Assembly: GCA_964600665.1 (NCBI GenBank)
Contig: CAZRKC010000029.1
Location: 1-30,905 of the forward strand
Origin: CAZRKC01 sp964600665
GTDB taxonomy: Bacteria > Bacillota > SLNR01
Direction: 5' to 3'
DNA: 30,905 bases
The notes beneath the pieces were generated by a model. That model did not search any database and was not told where the DNA came from. It saw nothing but the letters and a program-made list of their open reading frames with translations. This document shows positions 23,330-30,559 of this stretch, in pieces (position 1 is the stretch's first letter; each line of letters begins with the position of its first letter). A program made the position numbers and the translations under genes.

Positions 23330-24394
23330 TTAGTCTAGTCGATGTTTCAATGGATGAATCTTTTGATACTCCCGCAAGAAATTACGAATTTGATTGCGGC
23401 CTGTCAAATCGGGTAATAATGCCCCCATGATCTGGCATGGAAGAATATATTCAAAAGGCAGCGTATAGTCATTCCCAGTGGTTTGGAGAATCAAGGATCG
23501 AGAGGTATCATGCTCGTCACGCATCCCGGTGACAATGTACACATAGGGTGAAGCGGTCTTGTGCAAATCTGCCAATGCCTGGACCCACCTTTGATTTTCA
23601 TCATTTGGGATAAAGTAAATACCTCCCAAGTCATCATCGGTCTGAAGGATTGGTCCATGAAGATATTCTTCAAACTCATATCCACTCGCAGGGACCCGCA
23701 CAGTCTCTAGTATTTTTAGCGCCCCCTCACCAGCCACAAGACCGCCTAAGCCTTGCCCGACAATCACATACTTGCGAATCTTCGAGAGCTCCTCCGAATT
23801 ATTTTGAAACCAGGTCAAGGTCCGAGTAATATTATCCGGCATGGTATGAATTGCGCGATCCAATTCATCAATGGTTTCCTGATATCTGATGGTGGCGGCA
23901 TTTTTGTCAGTCTGCGCAGCTTCCAGGGCGCATAAATATAGAAACAGCACACTGGATGTATAACCAATGGTTTTAGGGCCGGCTGTTTCTCGCTGTATTC
24001 CCATGTGAGCATGATAGCCGACGATGTCAGTCAGTTCACTTGCATCCTCTCCAGTGACAGCAATTGATGGAATCCCTTGGTAGTTGAATGCTGCTCGCAC
24101 CGTATTTGTTGATGTACCGCTTTGAGACAAATAGACGAGGAGAGGCCGGATACCATGAATATGGGATAATTGGCTGGGTGCTGAGACGGTGACTTCGACC
24201 CCCAGAAATGTCTCCATGAAGTCAGCAACTGCCCGGGCGCTGTGGAAAGAAGTTCCACTCCCCACTAGATATATGCGATCCGGCTTAATTTCATTCCAAC
24301 GCGTAACAAACGCACATGTTCGCTCTTTTCTGTCATGAAACATCATTTGCAACTCCTGCGGTTGGGCGAGAAAATACTCATACATGGATGGCAT
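23330..24394 (-). CDS. Double-SIS-domain sugar-phosphate protein (GlmS/AgaS/FrlB-like)
   Basis: 354 residues with two sugar isomerase domains. SIS 1 (about 30-170) has YLVGSGTSFHSARA and VYLSQSGTSTNT, the phospho-sugar binding loops. SIS 2 (about 200-340) has YVIVGQGLGGLVAGEGALKI and GYEFEEYLHGP, where the Glu/His pair resembles the isomerase site of GlmS-type enzymes. There is no glutaminase domain, so it is a stand-alone deaminase/isomerase or deglycase acting on a 6-phospho-sugar. The frame extends six codons upstream, but ATG 24394 is chosen, with GGAGG 6 nt before it. First gene of the operon with the kinase; together they would phosphorylate and then deaminate or isomerise a sugar. Confidence 0.85.
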   Translation of the reverse strand: MPSMYEYFLAQPQELQMMFHDRKERTCAFVTRWNEIKPDRIYLVGSGTSFHSARAVADFMETFLGVEVTVSAPSQLSHIHGIRPLLVYLSQSGTSTNTVRAAFNYQGIPSIAVTGEDASELTDIVGYHAHMGIQRETAGPKTIGYTSSVLFLYLCALEAAQTDKNAATIRYQETIDELDRAIHTMPDNITRTLTWFQNNSEELSKIRKYVIVGQGLGGLVAGEGALKILETVRVPASGYEFEEYLHGPILQTDDDLGGIYFIPNDENQRWVQALADLHKTASPYVYIVTGMRDEHDTSRSLILQTTGNDYTLPFEYILPCQIMGALLPDLTGRNQIRNFLREYQKIHPLKHRLD

Positions 24395-24429
24395 GTGCAC
24401 CCTCCTTTCCATTGGCTACTTTAGATGGT

Positions 24430-24438
24430 ACTATACCA
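24430..24438 (-). promoter_or_regulatory. Probable extended -10 promoter of the SIS-kinase operon
   Basis: Minus strand TGGTATAGT, an extended -10 (TGn plus TATAGT), 36 bp before the SIS start codon. The -35 region is weak because it overlaps the T-tract of the neighbouring terminator. Confidence 0.45.
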
Positions 24439-24454
24439 CTTGCTTTCACGCAAG

Positions 24455-24477
24455 AAAAAACCGGGCATTCTGCCCGG
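24455..24477 (-). terminator. Terminator of the vWA gene
   Basis: Seven-bp GC-rich stem CCGGGCA/TGCCCGG (24461-24467 with 24471-24477), 3-nt loop, six T residues after it on the minus strand (24460-24455). Five bp past the vWA stop. Confidence 0.88.
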
Positions 24478-24482
24478 CCAAC

Positions 24483-25064
24483 TTAATTCTTCTTCATTCG
24501 AATCTGACTGTTCATGTCAGAGGCCACAGTATACATCGCTTCGATTCCTTCATCGGTCGCATTATACTCAACTGCGTGCTCACGCCTGATTCCCAGTTGA
24601 TCTGCCTCTTTCTTAACATCCAAATTCGCTCCCAGGAAAACAAATTGCCATCCGTCTTTTTCCTGCTGCCACCCGATCATGTCTCTGATTTGAGCATATG
24701 AATAATGGCGGCTAGCATTCTCCATGCCATCTGTCGTGATCACGACTATGGTGTGATCCGGGCAATTTATCGAATGCTGGTGCCGATAGCTCACTTCAGT
24801 GATGGTCTGTCCAATAGCGTCTAACATTGCTGTCATTCCACGCACATAATACTGACTTTCAGAGAGGGATGCACTCTCAATTGGCCGATCTTGGTAAATT
24901 AATTCATATTGATCATCAAACAAGATGACAGTCACATGCGTCTTCCCGATAGCCCCCTGCTCTTTTAAAAAATCACGGAACCCTTTGATCGTTTGACCTT
25001 CCAGTCCAGCCATCGAGCCACTTCGATCTAAAATGAAAACAATTTCACATGTTCCCTGATCCAT
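24483..25064 (-). CDS. Stand-alone von Willebrand factor A domain protein
   Basis: 193 residues, a single vWA domain with a complete MIDAS metal site: IVFILDRSGSMAG (DxSxS, residues about 12-17), the RGMTAMLDAIG threonine, and VITTDGMENASRHYS (Asp). No signal peptide or membrane segment, so it is cytoplasmic. It belongs to a group of about 200-residue vWA proteins in Firmicutes with the same FLGANLD and TTDGMENAS landmarks, whose function is unknown. Start ATG 25064 is preferred to 25073 because GAGG lies 9 nt before it. It is divergent from the XRE-like gene with an 90-bp shared control region; the two probably work together or are co-regulated. Confidence 0.88.
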   Translation of the reverse strand: MDQGTCEIVFILDRSGSMAGLEGQTIKGFRDFLKEQGAIGKTHVTVILFDDQYELIYQDRPIESASLSESQYYVRGMTAMLDAIGQTITEVSYRHQHSINCPDHTIVVITTDGMENASRHYSYAQIRDMIGWQQEKDGWQFVFLGANLDVKKEADQLGIRREHAVEYNATDEGIEAMYTVASDMNSQIRMKKN

Positions 25065-25086
25065 GCCCCTCATCCTCTCAATTTTA

Positions 25087-25103
25087 TTATGATATAATCA
25101 TAA
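25087..25103. promoter_or_regulatory. Inverted repeat in the vWA / XRE-like divergent control region
   Basis: Perfect arms TTATGAT and ATCATAA around a central ATA, 22 bp before the vWA start and 51 bp before the plus-strand gene. It contains a plus-strand TATAAT (25093-25098), so a protein bound here could control both genes. It is a candidate operator for the neighbouring HTH-like protein. Confidence 0.5.
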
Positions 25104-25154
25104 CAAGAAATTGTTTAACGGAGGTCTCCTGTCAGGGGACATTTAGGAGGATGA

Positions 25155-25652
25155 ATGCCCATGCCTGGACAGCTGCAAGCACTGCTCACATACATCCGTA
25201 CTCACTACGAACCCGAACTCCATGACTTAACTGAACGAACCATTCTTGGCGAAGCTATATCAGCTCCTCTAGCTGCAAGCGATATCGCTGGATATATCAA
25301 TCAAAAAGAGCAGCCGTCATTCCACAAACTGCTATTTCAAATAATCGACAGTCGCGGCCTCAGAGATTCTTATGTATATAAGAAAGCGGGGATTGATCGC
25401 CGACATTTTTCGAAAATACGTTCCAACCCGCACTACCAACCATCAAAACCAACTGTAATTGCATTCTGTTTTGCATTGGAACTGTCATTTCTTGAGGCTT
25501 TGAATTTATTGGAATCCTGTGGCTTCAGCCTGTCGCGCAGCGACCGGTTTGATTTGGCCATTCGCTTTTTCCTTGAAACGGGTCTTTATGATCTGGATAC
25601 CATTAATCGTCTCCTGGATGGGGCTGGCATCCCTTCCTTTATCGGTGTGTAA
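25155..25652 (+). CDS. XRE-like helical protein of the vWA-associated type
   Basis: 165 residues, soluble and mostly helical. The middle (about 60-110) reads SRGLRDSYVYKKAGIDRRHFSKIRSN..., a helix-turn-helix-like arrangement as in XRE repressors. It continues with KPTVIAFCFALELSFLEALNLLESCGFSLS and ends RFDLAIRFFLETGLYDLDTINRLL. This C-terminal pattern is familiar from Firmicutes proteins annotated XRE-family or hypothetical and found beside vWA proteins. DNA or RNA binding is inferred, not shown. Start ATG 25155 is 4 nt after AGGAGG; ATG 25161 at 10 nt is equally possible. Divergent from the vWA gene. Confidence 0.78.
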   Translation: MPMPGQLQALLTYIRTHYEPELHDLTERTILGEAISAPLAASDIAGYINQKEQPSFHKLLFQIIDSRGLRDSYVYKKAGIDRRHFSKIRSNPHYQPSKPTVIAFCFALELSFLEALNLLESCGFSLSRSDRFDLAIRFFLETGLYDLDTINRLLDGAGIPSFIGV

Positions 25653-25680
25653 AAAAGATACTCCGTATAGACGGAGTATC
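25651..25680 (-). terminator. Terminator of the diguanylate cyclase gene (overlaps convergent stop codon)
   Basis: Perfect 10-bp stem GATACTCCGT/ACGGAGTATC (25657-25666 with 25671-25680), loop ATAG. The T-run is on the minus strand (25656-25651). Those six bases include the last two bases of the TAA stop of the plus-strand gene. On the plus strand no T-run follows the hairpin. Confidence 0.85.
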
Positions 25681-25697
25681 AGAATACTTGATAATTG

Positions 25698-27266
25698 TTA
25701 TGTACAACCATAGATTTTGCTTGTATCATTTACATGCCGCAAGGTGACGCGATTTCGGCCAGCAGCTTTCGATTCATAAGCACCCTCATCTGCTTTGCTA
25801 AGAATCGTATCCAATGTATCTGCATCATTCGTAATCTCTGAGATACCGATGCTCACCGTCAGCCTGATTTCCTGATTCCGATACAAAAAGGAAGTTGTTT
25901 CAACCTTTTTCCGGAATCGTTCTGCTGCCCGCAAAGATACCTTGGCCGTGGTGTTCGTTAAGAGAACAGCAAATTCTTCACCACCCATCCGTCCACACAC
26001 ATCGGATGAACGGAAGCTTGCCTCAAGCAACTTCCCAAACTGTGCTATCACGGCATCGCCGGCAGCATGACCCCACGTGTCATTGACCCCTTTAAAGTAA
26101 TCCAAATCCATCATCAGAATCGCCATATTCCCTTCGTATCGCCTGGTTCGATTAAGTTCCAACTGGGCGACACGTATGAACTGACCCCGATTAAGCAGTC
26201 CGCTGAGTTCATCAATAGTCGCCATTCGCTCCAAGTGATCCTGGAGCTTTTTCTTTTCGGTGATATCGCGAATTGATTTTAAAACACCGATCTGATGCCC
26301 CCGAGGCCCATTGATTTGAGATGAATGGATTTCATAGAATCGCTCCTGGTCTCCCTCTCCGAGGGTTATCTGCCGAGCACGGGGATCGGTCAAAGGTTCA
26401 ATCAAAGACTCACGGTGATCAAGAATAGCCGTCAGTCCACGATCTTTAATCGTCATTGAGGGTAATTCAAAAATATGCCGTGCGGATTGATTGAAATCCA
26501 ACACATAGTTTTCATTATCCAACAAAATCATGCCGTCATCGCTGATCTCGAATATGGTATCTCTTGCTAGAGCTTTGATTTCAAGAAAATCAAAACGCAG
26601 AATTGAATACATCATCAAGACTAGAGAAATGGGCATAATCATTGCGGTATAGTCAAGGCTGACTCCCATAAAGGAGCCGATGATCATTGTGATGCCCAAA
26701 TATGGAATGATCGAAGCCAGTAGAAGTACGGTAAATCGGGTACGGTCCAGATCAATGCTCGACCGATATTTATTGTAAAAAAGATACGATACGACAAGCA
26801 GACACATCAATGCATAGACATTTTGTACATAATACCATGGTCCTCGTTCAAGTACTAAAAGCATAAATCCTGATTGACTCGCCATGCTGTACGAAGAGTA
26901 ATAAAGACCGTGCAAGTGATTGGTGGATCGGATCAGAAACGTCAACACAGGAATCAAAAAAACCAGTGCAGTTATCCGTGAATACGCATTGGTGGTCCGA
27001 TTGGTGTATAGTAAGGCTACCATCACCCAGAAAGCACTGATAAACGGAATCCCAAAATACTGTATTTGATTCCAGAACATCATGCTTTGCAAGGTTCCAC
27101 TGTTGAGCTCAGCCAAATACCCGAGAAGATATACGGTTACACATGCACATAACGCAACAAACGCACGAATATTTTCGGATCGGGAACGATGTAAGGTGTA
27201 CGTCGTCATCCACGCGGTTAGCATTACAGCCAAAAATAGATACAGACTCACCACTCTCAATGCCAT
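25698..27266 (-). CDS. Diguanylate cyclase: 7TM sensor - PAS - GGDEF
   Basis: 522 residues. Residues 1 to about 225 hold seven hydrophobic segments of the histidine-kinase-N 7TM type. About 230-340 is a PAS domain (DTIFEISDDGMILLDNENYVLDFNQ), and a linker DITEKKKLQDHLERM leads to the GGDEF domain. Its active-site motif is GGEEF at 428-432 and it has an intact allosteric I-site RSSD (419-422), so it should make cyclic di-GMP and be product-inhibited. Substrate residues DLDYFKGVNDTWGH are present. The ATG at 27266 is chosen over the TTG seven codons upstream because GAGGTG lies 8 nt before it. It is monocistronic, with its own promoter and terminator. The signal sensed by the 7TM part is unknown. 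Confidence 0.93.
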   Translation of the reverse strand: MALRVVSLYLFLAVMLTAWMTTYTLHRSRSENIRAFVALCACVTVYLLGYLAELNSGTLQSMMFWNQIQYFGIPFISAFWVMVALLYTNRTTNAYSRITALVFLIPVLTFLIRSTNHLHGLYYSSYSMASQSGFMLLVLERGPWYYVQNVYALMCLLVVSYLFYNKYRSSIDLDRTRFTVLLLASIIPYLGITMIIGSFMGVSLDYTAMIMPISLVLMMYSILRFDFLEIKALARDTIFEISDDGMILLDNENYVLDFNQSARHIFELPSMTIKDRGLTAILDHRESLIEPLTDPRARQITLGEGDQERFYEIHSSQINGPRGHQIGVLKSIRDITEKKKLQDHLERMATIDELSGLLNRGQFIRVAQLELNRTRRYEGNMAILMMDLDYFKGVNDTWGHAAGDAVIAQFGKLLEASFRSSDVCGRMGGEEFAVLLTNTTAKVSLRAAERFRKKVETTSFLYRNQEIRLTVSIGISEITNDADTLDTILSKADEGAYESKAAGRNRVTLRHVNDTSKIYGCT

Positions 27267-27330
27267 CAAACCGACACCTCGATCCAAAAATTTGTCACGA
27301 TAACATTTTTGAACAATATTTCATTTTTTG

Positions 27331-27359
27331 ATTATATCTTACTCCACTTCTGATTTCAA
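27331..27359 (-). promoter_or_regulatory. Promoter of the diguanylate cyclase gene
   Basis: Minus strand -35 TTGAAA (27359-27354), exactly 17-bp spacer, -10 TATAAT (27336-27331), 64 bp before the ATG. Close to the sigma-A consensus. Confidence 0.78.
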
Positions 27360-27407
27360 TGGTTTGGCGTTGCCACAAAAAATATTTTGTGAAAAGCATA
27401 CGCTTTC

Positions 27408-27436
27408 TTGATTCCGTGTGCCCTTTTGTGTATGAT
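27408..27436 (+). promoter_or_regulatory. Promoter of the SCIFF peptide operon
   Basis: -35 TTGATT (27408-27413), 17-bp spacer, -10 TATGAT (27431-27436), 38 bp before the precursor start. Back to back with the cyclase promoter, 48 bp apart. Confidence 0.75.
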
Positions 27437-27474
27437 AGGGACATGATTTGATGAATTGAAAAAGGAGAATGATG

Positions 27475-27621
27475 ATGAAACATATTAAAACGATTCAACC
27501 GGCAACCCTGCAACAAAGTACTTGCACTGGAGGTTGTGGTGAATGCCAAACATCCTGCCAGTCTGCTTGCAAGACCTCATGTACTGTTGCCAATCAGACA
27601 TGTGAACAGAAGGAAGATTAA
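27475..27621 (+). CDS. scfA: SCIFF ranthipeptide precursor (seven-cysteine variant)
   Basis: 48-residue RiPP precursor. The leader MKHIKTIQPATLQQS matches the SCIFF ('six cysteines in forty-five') family, and the core carries the hallmark CGECQTSCQSACKTSC followed by TVANQTC. The canonical six cysteines are 21, 24, 28, 32, 36 and 43; this one has an additional Cys17 in the STCTGG segment. The maturase installs thioether bonds between Cys side chains and neighbouring residues (ranthipeptide class). The biological role of SCIFF is unsettled; a signalling role has been proposed in Clostridia. Three in-frame ATGs occur; 27475 is chosen, 7 nt after AAAGGAG. Followed by a stem-loop and the maturase. 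Confidence 0.95.
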   Translation: MKHIKTIQPATLQQSTCTGGCGECQTSCQSACKTSCTVANQTCEQKED

Positions 27622-27627
27622 GACATG

Positions 27628-27651
27628 CGACAGGCACTCAAATGCCTGTCG
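27628..27651 (+). promoter_or_regulatory. Intercistronic stem-loop between SCIFF precursor and maturase
   Basis: Perfect 9-bp stem CGACAGGCA/TGCCTGTCG (27628-27636 with 27643-27651), 6-nt loop, no T-run. It lies 6 bp after the precursor stop and just before the maturase SD at 27658-27663. It may protect the upstream message or reduce read-through so that precursor exceeds enzyme. An ATG sits at the loop-stem junction (27642) and is unlikely to be a start. Confidence 0.7.
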
Positions 27652-27671
27652 TTGAGCAAGGAGCGATTCTG

Positions 27672-29039
27672 TTGATACACCAGTTTACCCATGGCGGTTA
27701 TTATATTATCATGGATATTCCAAGCGGCGCAGTGCATCTGGTTGACCCTTTGGTTTATGACCTATGCGCACAATTATCTCTTCCATTATCTGAGTCATGC
27801 CCAGACCACATCTCCTCCACTCTACGACATAAATATCTTCAACCAGACATCAACGAAGCTTACAGAGAAATCTTTCAGTTGCACCAAGATAAACAGCTCT
27901 TTTCAGAAGAAATCCGTCTGCCGGAGGATTTGATTAAACCTTCTCATCCTCCCATTAAAGCACTGTGCTTGCATGTTTCCCATGATTGCAATTTACGATG
28001 CCGGTATTGCTTTGCTCAAACGGGGGATTTTGGTACGGTCCGGTCCCTCATGTCAGCTGAAACTGCACGGCAGGCGATTGATTTTGTCGTGGCTCATTCC
28101 CAGAATCGAAAAAACATTGAAATCGATTTTTTCGGCGGCGAGCCGTTAATGGCTTGGGATACAGTGAAAGAGACCATTGCTTATGCCCGCTCTTTAGAAT
28201 CTGGGAAGGGCAAACAGTTCCGTTTCACCATAACCACAAATGGAGTCCTCCTCAATGAGGACACCATTGCGTTTATCAACACGCATATGGACAATGTTGT
28301 GCTGTCATTGGATGGACGTCAGGCAGTCAACGATGCCATGCGATGCACCATCAGTGGCCAAGGCAGTTATGAGATGATTCTACCTCGCTTTCAAGAATTA
28401 GTGGCCAAACGGCCAATAGATAAGCGTTATTACATCCGGGGAACGTTTACCCACCACAATCTGGACTTTCATCACGATGTCCTATCCATTTATGAAAACG
28501 GCTTCGATCAAATTTCCGTTGAACCGGTCTCAGCCCCAGATAATTACGATTATGCCATAACAGAAGCAGACCTGGATACTATCCGAGCAGAGTATTGGCT
28601 ATTGACAGACATCTTGATCAAAATGCGAAAGAATCAGGAGCATTTGAGTTTTTTCCACTTTGAAGTTGATTTAGCCCAAGGCCCCTGCATTGTGAAACGT
28701 CTACGGGGCTGTGGTGCTGGCAGTGAATATGTAGCCATCACACCCGAAGGTGATATTTATCCCTGCCATCAATTTGTCGGGAATCCAAGTTTTTTAATGG
28801 GCAATATCCATACCAATACCTTAGACTCGGAGCTTGTTCACAAGTTTTCCTCGGTCCATATTTACAGTCGTGAAGAGTGCGGTTCGTGCTGGGCAAAGTA
28901 TTATTGTAGTGGAGGTTGTTCCGCTGCCAATTATCATCGGTGGGGTACAATCGAGAAACCCGACCCCCTCGGTTGCGAATTTCAGAAAATGCGATTGGAA
29001 TGTGCGATTTTTATGGCTTGTGAAAAAATCATCACCTGA
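27672..29039 (+). CDS. scfB: SCIFF peptide maturase, radical SAM/SPASM thioether-forming enzyme
   Basis: 455 residues. N-terminal RiPP recognition-type region (IHQFTHGGYYIIMDIPSGAVHLVD). Radical SAM motif CNLRCRYC (Cys106, 110, 113) within the barrel, with FFGGEPL and TITTNG following. SPASM-type auxiliary cluster region: GCGAGSEYVAITPEGDIYPC, then CGSCWAKYYCSGGC, and a last C...C pair near the end. This matches characterised CteB/Tte1186-type maturases that use two auxiliary 4Fe-4S clusters to make thioether bonds in SCIFF. The frame extends to an ATG at 27642, but that lies in a stem-loop. TTG 27672 has AAGGAG 8 nt upstream and gives a family-like N-terminus. A weak inverted repeat (CACCTG/CAGGTG) spans the stop; no terminator was seen. 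Confidence 0.95.
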   Translation: MIHQFTHGGYYIIMDIPSGAVHLVDPLVYDLCAQLSLPLSESCPDHISSTLRHKYLQPDINEAYREIFQLHQDKQLFSEEIRLPEDLIKPSHPPIKALCLHVSHDCNLRCRYCFAQTGDFGTVRSLMSAETARQAIDFVVAHSQNRKNIEIDFFGGEPLMAWDTVKETIAYARSLESGKGKQFRFTITTNGVLLNEDTIAFINTHMDNVVLSLDGRQAVNDAMRCTISGQGSYEMILPRFQELVAKRPIDKRYYIRGTFTHHNLDFHHDVLSIYENGFDQISVEPVSAPDNYDYAITEADLDTIRAEYWLLTDILIKMRKNQEHLSFFHFEVDLAQGPCIVKRLRGCGAGSEYVAITPEGDIYPCHQFVGNPSFLMGNIHTNTLDSELVHKFSSVHIYSREECGSCWAKYYCSGGCSAANYHRWGTIEKPDPLGCEFQKMRLECAIFMACEKIIT

Positions 29040-29520
29040 GCCAATGCCAGGTGTCATATCATTGCTTCGTTTCCTCCAGCCGATCGCTAATTTTCCCATC
29101 ATCAGCACAGGACAACCGTTTATGCCATGTGTATGCCTTCATACCCCCTTGAGACTGCCGTTTTGGATAAACGTCAAAATACCGCCGCCTGGGTCTTTTA
29201 TGTCCGCTGGATTGATTAATGAATTACACCCTAGCGATTCGTGTCGATGAGTAAATCATTCCCTTCATCAGACTATTTTGCAGAGTTCTCTTGACAACCA
29301 CTATCAAACCCTGCTTGTCACCAAGAGAAATAATGAAAGCCGTCCCGTTTTTTTAGTAGCCTAACAGGCAATTCCCCTTCATTTGAAAACTCATTTCGTG
29401 AAAAGAAACCTTCGATAGCGGAGAATCACTTAGTGATATCAAGTTAACCTCAAGGATTGGATCGAATCCACTCATTTACCAAGAACACTGGTTTTCGTCA
29501 ATGATGTATAGCATCCCTCA
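29040..29520. other. Gene-poor stretch after the SCIFF locus
   Basis: 481 bp with no gene I can support. From 29041 to 29250 the plus strand is open (ending TGA at 29248) and the minus strand is open except for one stop. The predicted peptides match nothing I recognise and lack a ribosome binding site. From 29251 to 29520 both strands carry frequent stops and no hairpin terminator was found. It could be a decayed gene remnant. Confidence 0.5.
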
Positions 29521-30141
29521 TTAACGAATAAAATTCGTTGATACCCTTTCCTCATAATCTGGAATTTCGATTCCATTGGTGCGGCCTACTGCAATACACT
29601 TAAGCAACCATGCCATATTGCGTCCCAAGGTCCGCATAATTTGCATCCCTTCCAAATCCTGCTTCACTTCTTCCGGTGTGTTCCCGTGTACCATATTCCA
29701 ATACTGAGATGATACTACAGGCATATTTGAGATGGTGAAGTACTTATTTAATTGATCCAACGATGCAGTCGCTCCACCCCGTCGACAGCTCACAACAGCA
29801 GCTCCCGGTTTATATTGATACACTTTCCCGGCTGCAAAAAAACGGTCTAAAAACGATGTTATACTTCCTCCGGCACTGGCATAATGGACCGGGGAACCAA
29901 ATATGAACCCATCGACTGACGCTCCTTTTTCTAGAGCGATATTGACAATGTCGTCGATGGCACACTTCCCTAAACCATTGCTGCAGTAATCACATGCAAT
30001 GCACCCCGATAATGGTGTTTTGCCTAGCTGAATAATCTCTGTCTCAATTCCTTCTTGATGCAACACTTTTTCAACCTCTGACAAGGCAGTGAATGTACAC
30101 CCAAACTCATTTGGACTCCCATTGATCAATAAGACTTTCAA
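29521..30141 (-). CDS. Flavodoxin-fold NADPH-dependent FMN reductase family protein
   Basis: 206 residues. Start motif KVLLINGSPNEFGCTFTAL forms the FMN phosphate loop. GCIACDYCSNGLGKCAIDD carries the compact CxxC...C pattern of iron-sulfur-flavoprotein-like reductases. FIFGSPVHYASAGGSITSFLDR is the second FMN-binding segment. The C-terminal part is longer than in minimal members. It likely reduces quinones, metals or other acceptors in the cytoplasm; whether a 4Fe-4S cluster is present is unclear because only three cysteines are close together. The open frame extends to TTG 30159, but TTG 30141 is used because AGAGGAG lies 8 nt before it. It is monocistronic, with no clear promoter or terminator. 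Confidence 0.85.
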   Translation of the reverse strand: MKVLLINGSPNEFGCTFTALSEVEKVLHQEGIETEIIQLGKTPLSGCIACDYCSNGLGKCAIDDIVNIALEKGASVDGFIFGSPVHYASAGGSITSFLDRFFAAGKVYQYKPGAAVVSCRRGGATASLDQLNKYFTISNMPVVSSQYWNMVHGNTPEEVKQDLEGMQIMRTLGRNMAWLLKCIAVGRTNGIEIPDYEERVSTNFIR

Positions 30142-30208
30142 TTTACTCGCTCCTCTCAATTAACAGATTTTAAGTATTACAGAGACTGTTATGGAATCCT
30201 GACACCTC

Positions 30209-30544
30209 ATGCCAGTGATTAGTAAGGCAGGTAAATATGCAATTAAATTGCAAAAGCTAAAGGGAGAACCAGCCTATCTACCAAATAGAAGAAATAATAT
30301 GAAAAACATATCCCAGGATTATCTGTTGCTCTTTACCACATTGAGATGAATCCTATGATGAGAACCACGGCATTGATTATGTTACGCTGCTCCAGGGAGA
30401 TCAGCTGTTATCTGATAATAAATTGATGTCATTCAATCACACTTCAGTCCTTGTCATATCAAAGATGAATTGCCCTGGAGTCATCACCCGGAAAAGGCAC
30501 CTGCATTACTTTGGGATCATATGTGGAGTCCACTCATCTTCTGA
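30209..30544 (+). pseudogene. Probable decayed gene fragment before the deaminase
   Basis: No intact frame, but three plus-strand pieces in different frames read as coherent protein when joined: from 30307 HIPGLSVALYHIEMNP; from 30354 YDENHGIDYVTLLQGDQLLS...SVLVIS; from 30461 KDELPWSHHPEKAPALLWDH ending at a TGA at 30542. The shifts fall near 30354 and 30462. The last stop lies just before the deaminase SD, a spacing typical of an upstream operon gene. Upstream (30209-30306) a further piece begins MPVISKAGKYAIKLQKLKG. I do not recognise the family, and chance cannot be excluded. Confidence 0.35.
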
Positions 30545-30559
30545 AAAGGAGGTCTGTAA

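Noticed and set aside
28821..29108. Minus-strand frame of 95 codons over the maturase 3' end
   Set aside because: It is mostly antisense to the conserved SPASM region and has no ribosome binding site.
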